Source: Maniola hyperantus (taxonomy: Eukaryota; Arthropoda; Insecta; Lepidoptera; Nymphalidae). Taken from it: DNA of 64,000 nt. The notes beneath the pieces are model-generated. The model had not been told where the DNA came from, ran no database searches, and saw only the letters and a program-made list of their open reading frames with translations. Positions 56,834 through 64,000 of the stretch are shown piece after piece. The DNA is taken from assembly GCF_902806685.2 (NCBI RefSeq), contig NC_048555.1:3286001-3350000 (forward strand). The letters run 5' to 3'. The position numbers were made by a program, and so were the translations under genes. Each line of letters starts with the position of its first letter. Position 1 is the stretch's first letter.

Positions 56834-59309
56834 ATGTGCAGTTTAGTTAACTTTAATCGAACATATAATCCCAGAAGTAACAATATTTTATGTGACATAA
56901 AACGATTGCTATCATCGCGAGACACGGCAACTCAAAGCAAAGCTTGCGAGTACCTTATCGAATTCATAAGCAGGTACAACTACAATTCAAACGAAAGAAT
57001 TGACATAGTTCAATATATATTGGACAATGATGTAACTGTATTCCTGTGTGAAGCAACTTCTAACTTGGATTTTTCACTCTTTCGGTAAGCATTACTATAT
57101 TGCAAGCACAATGAAAAAATATATTAGCGTTTCAAATGTAAACACCAACGGCATCACTGCTTATAGAGATTATTATAGCAGTATCATTTCATCACTTGTC
57201 CACTTGTAGCGAAATTTTTTCGCTTGATTGGATTGATTTTCTTATGAAGAAATTCTACAAAAAGCTATTATAAGTTTGACATTTCAAATAAGCCGATGGT
57301 TTTCACAATTAAAACCACAACAACTACACATATACTAGCTATACTTACTGTTTCTATACTTTAGATATATGTAGATATGACAAGGTTGACTACGTACGTA
57401 CTACAAACTAAACAGTCGCAGAATCGAATCAATTCGTATCTTACAAGTGCTGTCATTGCAGCATTGCAGTTATAAAATGTTTTAAAACATTATTGAACAT
57501 TAATTAAGACCACTTAACTTATAATTAATATAGTACGCGACAGGTCGAAATGGAAATCGGGGAGGTAAAGCCCCGCACAGCCCCCGTGCTAATCCGGTGC
57601 CCGTGCAGGCGACCGCGAGTCACGTGCGGGTGTGCGGAGTGTCCCCCCGCATCATACCACAATTGCCATCTGAACCTGTCACGGACTATAGGTAGTTATA
57701 ACATTTAGTAGGTTAATGCCTACAACCAGCAAATAAATGATTTGTATTGTATTAATTGTAGGTAGGTAATAAACGTAGTAGCAAACGACATTGGTAAAGT
57801 TTGCAACATTTTTTTTAAAATCAGATATACTTAATGTGAGGGGCTTTTACAGGTGACCTAGCCCCATCGTTATAAATTAAATTAAAATCAAATCTAGGTA
57901 CATAGTGAAACTTAATACTATACTTATAATTAATTTGTTTAAATACATGTTATGTATAATGTTTTGGTTTGTTTAAAATACAGTTGAAAATACCAATACT
58001 TACTCATAAAATTTTTGTACACACATTGACTAGTGTTTCTTTCAAATTGTGATTGCTAACCATTTGCGAACACATATTTGTGACAAAATGTTAACTAAGT
58101 AGAACGTTTATACTCAACATTTTTTATAACTGCAGTATGGCAGCACCATAAGATTTATATCGAGATACCCACTTATAAGACCTCAGCGCTCACATCTGCG
58201 CCAGAGAGATCGTCAAATCTTTATAGGTAGTGTCGAATTAGTCGCTTACTACCTTTAGGTCAGTTCTCCAGTGCATCCGCCTGCTCTGGCAGGATGTTAG
58301 CTTCTTCTCGGACGAGCATGCGGCTGACTCCCTGGCCGCGGTGACACGGGCCCTGGCTCACTACACTGCCACCGACGCGTATACCGCCGTCGATGTGTGC
58401 TTGCACTTCATCTGCGAACTCTTGGATGGGTAAGTCTTCATCATCTCAACCTGTCACCCGTTCACTACTAAGAACGGATCTCTCCTCCTCTGCGGGGGAG
58501 GGAACGCCCCGCAAACCCACACAGCCCCCACGCTAACCCGGTGCGGACGAGCGCGGATAACATGCGGGTTGCAGGGCGTCCCCCCGCCTCATACCCCGCT
58601 ATAGTCCACCACGCTGCCCGAGTGCAGATTGGCAGATTTTACAGATCTTAGAAGTCAATATGGAGAACTCTCAGGCGTGCAGGTTCCCTCACAATGTTTT
58701 CCTTCACCGTTAAAGAAAGTGATATTTATTTGCGTTTGACGCACAAAAACTCCGAAAAGTTACAGGTAGGTACCTACTTGCCTGAGATTTTAACCTGAGA
58801 CCTCATTTTATTGCGGGACTACATTTTCTACTTGCAACTCATAATATTTTCACAACAACTTCTAAACAACAAAGTAGATGTCACTGCACCTATTTCAATC
58901 ACGCTTAAGAAATTTTCATTACAAAATCTGTAAATGAATAGGTACAGGAATCTCAATCTAGTTTAATATAAAAGTCTTTATAGTGAAAATTACAATCATC
59001 TCAACTCATCGCCAGCCCACTACAGAGCACGAGTTTTTTCACGAAATGTGAGTCCATAGTCCACTACGCTGCCGCTGGTCAAGTGCGGATTGGCAAACGT
59101 CAAACATCCTTGAGAACATTATGGAGAACTCTCAGGCATGCAGGTTTCCTCACGATGTTTTCCTTCACCGCCAAAGCAACTGTTATTAAATCACTTGGTT
59201 CTAATTATAATAAAACTTGGAATTTGTAAGATGTAAGTACTTATTTAATTTACCTATACAACATAATTTAATTACAGTTAGAGTTTACTCACTTTACTTA
59301 CCCCTACAC

Positions 59310-59381
<72 letters not shown>

Positions 59382-62300
59382 CACAAACGCAAACACGCCA
59401 CTCACTGTGCACTATAGTTTTCCTTCACAACTATCTAGGTTCATAAATCATACGTTAATTTAAGTGTAAAAACGTTAAAGAACAGCAACCTTCTGTAATA
59501 ACTGATTTGTGCTTGTGCACTCATGTTTTTATTTACTTTTTAGATAACCGAGGGAGAGGGCTGGCTATCCTTAACACAGATCTAAAAATCTAGCTAGGAT
59601 AGCCAGTTCTTGATCTTGTACCATTTTTAATATTGTATATGCTTATGTCAACAAGCACGCTTTGTTCAAGATCAAATCTATGTAGGTATGTGTGTAACTA
59701 GATGATTGAAAAATAAACGTTTTATTTATTTATATTTTATATTCTCCCCAGAGTGAAATCGAATAAAACCACATCACCCCTATCCCACCAGACCCCTTAC
59801 AGCACTGAACAGTTCTTAGCTTGCTTCACCACATTAGCTGATAGAATACGAGGCAAAGCCAACTCTATCATTTTAAGCGCTTTAGTGCTGCAGGCGTTGA
59901 TATCTTACCAGCCAGATGATCTGGATCTCAAGGGTTGTGTAGCTAATATACTTGTGGAGGTCTTGGAAAAATGGGTCGAACTCCTCATTGGGGGGCTGAA
60001 TCATATAGCGCTGGTAGGAGTTGGTGGAGATATGAGTATGATGCTGATAGTCACGTGTGAACTTGGAATTGATATGCTGAGGTCAGTTAGTAACCACCTA
60101 TCATAGAATTTACATAAGTGTTGTAAGTCCCGCAAATTGCTAAAGCGTGTGACCGCCATTTTAGTGACGTCAGCACCAGTGGCGTGCAGGTCATAAAGGC
60201 ATAAATGCAGTGCTTACCCCAGTTGTAATGGCTCAATGCTAATTTCATTATGACCTGCCAATAAACAGGTTCTCACCTAACTAATGCCTACCCTGGCTTC
60301 AAACCCTGTGCACGCCACTGGTCAGCACTATAGACTAAAGTTTCGTCATTTCGATGTTAATGAAACATGGTTCCAGCGCAATAACAATTTGCGGGACTTA
60401 TAACCAAATGACTATACCTACAAATTTTTTCAATGCAAGAACATTAGAAGATGTAACATCGCTTTGCAAAATATACCTAAGTATACTTTTACTACTTAAA
60501 GTAAAAATCTAATTAACTGTTAAGTAGTATCAGAAAGATGTACTGGATCTAAATACTGTTCATCTATCTATAAAGCATCCGTACGTGTAGTCAAAATTCC
60601 ACGGACACCTACGAAGCGATTCGCCGCCTCGTTTCTAATTTTTAACCGCGGGTGGAACGCCCTTCCGTCATACGTTTTGTCCTCCACTTTTAATATAGTT
60701 AACTTCAATTCAACAAGTCAACAGTGAATGAGCTTCTTCGAGGCAAGCGCGCTTTATCTTGGGGTGCATCATCACTTGCCAGCAAGTGTGATTACAGCCT
60801 AGCAATCCTAATCCTAATCCTAATATTTACATTTAATATTATAAATTTGAATGTGTGGATGTTTGGATGTTTGTTACTCAATCACGCAAAAACGGCTGAA
60901 CGGATTTGCATGAAATTTAGAATGGAGATCCTACATTATACCTTGGATTACTTTTTATTCCGGAAAATCAAAGAGTTCGATTTTGAAAAACGTAAATCCA
61001 CGCGGACGAAGTCCCGGGCATCAGCTAGTAATCTATAAAAAAAGGGTAAATAAAATCAACAAAACATTATTGAAACAACACTTACCTACTTAAATCCTTG
61101 TGTTAAAATGATCATTGTGTAGAGTGTAGTTCGTTCTATATTAACTGGCGTGTTTCCACTTGAGACCGTCATTAGCAATGACAATAGGATTACATTCGAC
61201 ATGCCACGTAAACAATAGTGGTAATAAAGCAAACACTTAGAGCCCATTCGTTTTAAAAGGAGCCGGTTCAACCTAATATATTTTGTTGCAAACCAACCAG
61301 TGTTGATACCATTGAATTCACCCTCCACGACTCAATTCTATTGTAATTGCTAATGACGGTCTCAGGTGGAAACACGCCAGTTAATATTGAATGCATTATA
61401 CCTAACTAGTTAATTCTTAAACATGTTTCCTTGAACAATGTTTGTATGTTTCCTATTCATAGGCTCATAGGAGTTCTTGAGAAAAGCAAAGAGCCAGTAG
61501 ACTTTATACATAAAATATTGAAAGATGAACAAGAGATAAGTGCGCTGAGACAATGCTCTTCAAAACTGAGACATGTGATCCTAAATGCGATGAACCAGCT
61601 CGTGGTTTTTGTAAAGGTAAAATGTTTCAACTCAAACTCAAAATCAAATCATTTATTCAGAATTGGTAAAATTTTACGCTTCCTGATTGTCATAAATTTT
61701 TATTTGTAAGATGATATGATATAGTGGTCATAATAAATACGTACTTAAAACTAAAGCTACGAGGGTTCCAAACGCGCCCAGGTCTGAGAAGAGCCCACAA
61801 CCTATCAACCTGTCAACCTATCAACCTGTACCTAATGCCTGTCATGTCGAGAGTTAGATTTTTGTGTCATTTGCCGTGGAGACCCTGGAGCCATGGAGTC
61901 TGAATAGCGCAAAAAAATATTGTGATATTTCACCGCAGTTATTGCATCATCTAGTGACAGGAGTGCTGTTTCATTTTTTGCACAAAGGATCAGCCTGGCT
62001 GTCCAGCGTAAAAACGCAGCCAATATTCTTGGCACCATTTCACGCAGGCATGATCAGTAATAAGGACAAAGCCAACTTTAAGTTTAATTGTATGCGTACC
62101 TACTGTAATAAACGGCCCTTCGAAGATCGAACCGAATTTAAACCATATCGCTGGTTATTCTTCTGTGTTTGAAGTTTAATAGTTCTATTAAAAGCTATTT
62201 GAATAATAGTATAAACATACAGCCGTACTCAGAGTCGCTGTCGATTAAGCGACTCTGAGTACGGCTGATAGAGTAATTAATAAAAATTGTGTTTGGAATT

Positions 62301-63741
62301 GTAGGACAGTCTAGATATGATAGGTACAGAGGAATACGGTTCTTTTCTAAAAGTTCTTATGAGTTTCTTGCACGAACAAACGAATGCTGATGTTCTTCCT
62401 GCGTTTTGTGATGTTTTATTTTCCAAGGGATATCTAATGATGTTGCCAAAGACTCAAATAATGAGGTAAAATGTTTCACATGATTACTAGACGATGTACC
62501 AATCTTATCTAAATTATTAAAATGTAAGGTGCAGATAAAAACCCTTAAGGTATATTTGTTTTTGATCATCAAAATATTTTCAATCGACATCTACTTATCA
62601 AAAAATAAGTAACGCATAATAGTAGTAGGTAGACTAGACTAGCCATTTGTTTTCGTGTAACATTCTTAATTAAAAAACATATGCAAAGTACATTAAAAAC
62701 TGATTGTATTCGAGCCTTAATAAGTTTTAAAGTAAGTAATAAGTAGTGCCATAAAAATTTTGGCTAGTCTCTAAAAACAAAAAAATATTTCAGGAACGAT
62801 GAGATGGTTCGTAAAACAAGCACTCTGATATTAGGAGAGATGTTAAAAATATTAGCTGCGAAACATCTAACTGTTAAGGACAATGATAATATCGCAACTT
62901 GCATAAAGGATATACACGTAAGATACTTGCTGTTTTATTTAACATTTTAAATGTTATTAAATTATGGAGTTCGTCAAGGTAGTCTTCTTGATCCAAATCT
63001 TTTTTGATTTATATTAATGAGTAGATAATGTATACAACTTGAAAATCACTCAAAAACAATGGGACTAACGACTTTAAAAAATATCCCTGTACTTATTTAT
63101 AAAAAAAGATAATAAAAATAGCGTAAGTAGTAATAAATAAATATAAGTAAAAGTATAAGGGATTTATTATTATTTTGCAGATAGGATTAGTCGAGTTGCA
63201 AAATGGGATTGAAAAACCACAAAACATAGGTTTACAACTACAGAAGAACGACCCCTACGGCTTGTTGATTTATATCTATTTCTACTGCCAGTCTTCAGAG
63301 AAGTATATTTTCTTGTTGAACTTTTTACTTTGAAAAAACTTGTTCTTAAATATATTATTATTGATAACATATTATTTATTTTGTCATTACTAATTTATAG
63401 CAGAAGTAAAATACTAAGAGTTCACGCCTGCATTCAATACCTGTAAAACTTTAAATAATTTAAGCACTTTTAAAGTTCTTATGTATCTAATCAAAACATC
63501 TTTGCAAGATTCATTAAATTGGTCTACCTATTGGTTTGCTGCTTACATTAAAACTTTACTTTTGTTTCAGCTGATAATTTTTTTTATTTTATTTTTATCA
63601 TTCGTTTTATTTTTGGTATTTTGCAGTCCTGAAGAAGCTACAGCATCTTTGCTACCTCATTTAATTGAACATATTTTGAGACTCCCCAAAGTTGACAAAC
63701 CTCCAGGATACATAATAAAAGCTTTGTGGCTTGTTTTTGCA
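56834..63741 (+). CDS. Helical-repeat (ARM/HEAT-like) protein, possibly MEI1-like; 8 exons, 3' end beyond window
   Basis: Exons: 56834-57084 (ATG), 58259-58429, 59752-60081, 61463-61616, 62305-62465, 62794-62917, 63181-63302, 63627 to about 63741. All acceptors are AG, donors GT, and phases join without a stop, giving about 476 residues. The protein is Leu-rich and alpha-helical throughout, with no catalytic motif, signal peptide or obvious zinc site. Composition suggests ARM/HEAT-type repeats. The general look recalls meiosis inhibitor 1 (MEI1/PRD1 group, needed for meiotic double-strand breaks), but I could not match a diagnostic motif, so this is a weak guess. The last visible exon has a weak donor (GCA|gtaata); reading on would end at 63804 after a hydrophobic tail. 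The sixth and seventh donors are also weak. Introns hold a decayed LINE, MITEs and a CA microsatellite. Confidence 0.7.
57533..57694. mobile_element. Family C MITE
   Basis: Complete copy in the first MEI1-like intron: TAGTACGCGACAGGTCGAAA start, AACCTGTCACGGACTATAG end. Confidence 0.65.
58446..58610. mobile_element. Family C MITE, rearranged
   Basis: The left arm is disturbed, but the GGGAACGCCCCGCAAACCC core and the CCCCCCGCCTCATACCCCG right part remain. It begins 17 bp after an exon. Confidence 0.5.
59050..59196 (-). repeat. SINE body, single copy of the 73-bp block
   Basis: The minus strand reads GGTGAAGGAAAACATCGTGA ... CATAATGTTCTCAAGG and then the GGACTATGG end. A weaker copy lies at 58620-58735. 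Confidence 0.6.
59314..59379 (+). repeat. (AC)33 microsatellite
   Basis: 66 bp of uninterrupted AC dinucleotide in an intron of the MEI1-like gene. Confidence 0.98.
60175..60322. mobile_element. MITE with CCAGTGGCGTGCAGG ends
   Basis: The left CCAGTGGCGTGCAGG pairs with the right CCTGTGCACGCCACTGG with one small difference. Confidence 0.65.
60826..61029 (+). mobile_element. Family B element
   Basis: ATTTAATATTATAAATTTGA start (diverged) and GTCCCGGGCATCAGCTAGT end. Confidence 0.6.
61141..61384. mobile_element. MITE flanked by TTAA, piggyBac-like
   Basis: TTAA at both edges (61141-61144 and 61381-61384). The inverted ends begin CTGGCGTGTTTCCAC and stay paired for about 43 bp with two mismatches (the first is T against C at 16 bases in). 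The interior is 150 bp of non-coding DNA. Confidence 0.75.
61858..62075 (+). pseudogene. Decayed LINE C-terminal fragment
   Basis: Closely matches 1966-2185: TTTGCCGTGGAGACCCTGG and GATCAGCCTGGCTGTCCAGC are identical blocks. Frameshifts are present here. Lies in an intron of the MEI1-like gene. Confidence 0.7.
62219..62272. mobile_element. Minimal foldback: two ends only
   Basis: AGCCGTACTCAGAGTCGCT and AGCGACTCTGAGTACGGCT are perfect inverted copies separated by about 8 bp. They equal the ends of 63814-63950. Confidence 0.8.
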
Positions 63742-63813
63742 GTAATAGTTTTAACTTTTATATTAAACCATTTTTGTTATAAGTTTCCTAAAGTTTTCTT
63801 ATAGTTCAGTAAC

Positions 63814-63950
63814 TAACAGCCGTACTCAGAGTCGCTTAATCGTTACTTAACTTTAGTTAAAACGAGACAGAGCTATATCTCTCACATAAATCTGTCTCGT
63901 TTTAACTCAATCTTAAGTAACGATTAGCGACTCTGAGTACGGCTGTCAAT
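63814..63950. mobile_element. Foldback element, long form
   Basis: The same CAGCCGTACTCAGAGTCGCT ends as 62219-62272, plus inner arms TTAAAACGAGACAGAGC/CTGTCTCGTTTTAA around a TATATCTCTCACATAAA centre, as in 16600-16745. Confidence 0.8.
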
Positions 63951-64000
63951 CGTAAATTAATAGCTATTATTTGAATGTCCCATCTAGATGTCAACAGTAT

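Noticed and set aside
59217..59417. Small protein with a (His-Thr)n stretch
   Set aside because: It is the translated AC microsatellite inside an intron.

Overview
The window looks like nuclear DNA of a moth or butterfly (ditrysian Lepidoptera). It is AT-rich and intron-rich, with canonical GT-AG splice sites. It is saturated with repeats typical of lepidopteran genomes: short Helitron/MITE-like elements ending in CTAGT and carrying (GTCY)n runs, tRNA-derived SINEs, many palindromic MITEs and decayed LINE 3' ends. No prokaryotic or viral gene organisation is present.

Layout. 1-17.6 kb is a gene-poor, repeat-dense stretch; its only long open frame is a decayed LINE C-terminus ending in a 28-A tail. 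18.0-19.7 kb (-) is an intronless mitochondrial methylcrotonoyl-CoA carboxylase beta subunit (MCCC2). 20.8-30.3 kb (+) holds eleven exons of hillarin, a coiled-coil protein with a transglutaminase-like domain; its 5' exons were not found. 32.7-48.9 kb (-) is an eleven-exon dystrophin-family gene (EF-hand-like region, ZZ finger, coiled coil), best matched to Drosophila discontinuous actin hexagon (dah). One of its introns carries a stack of nested transposons: inverted-repeat element, then CTAGT-type element, then LINE, then LTR retrotransposon. 49.6-50.8 kb (+) is an intronless selenophosphate synthetase-like gene (SPS1/SelD) with arginine at the usual Sec/Cys position. 54.8-56.0 kb (-) is DDA1, a small CUL4-DDB1-DET1 ubiquitin ligase subunit, rebuilt here from four exons. 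56.8-63.7 kb (+) is a helical-repeat protein, possibly MEI1-like, that runs off the right edge.

The genes do not form a pathway. Two head-to-head pairs (dah/SPS1, about 750 bp between start codons; DDA1/MEI1-like, about 840 bp) may share promoter regions. Hillarin and dah converge.

No clearly new gene system is visible. The most unusual structures are the four-level transposon nest with a mosaic LTR element, a 73-bp minisatellite grown from a SINE body beside a duplicated scrap of dah exon, a hillarin domain lacking the whole transglutaminase triad, and several families of near-perfect foldback elements, some inserted into each other.
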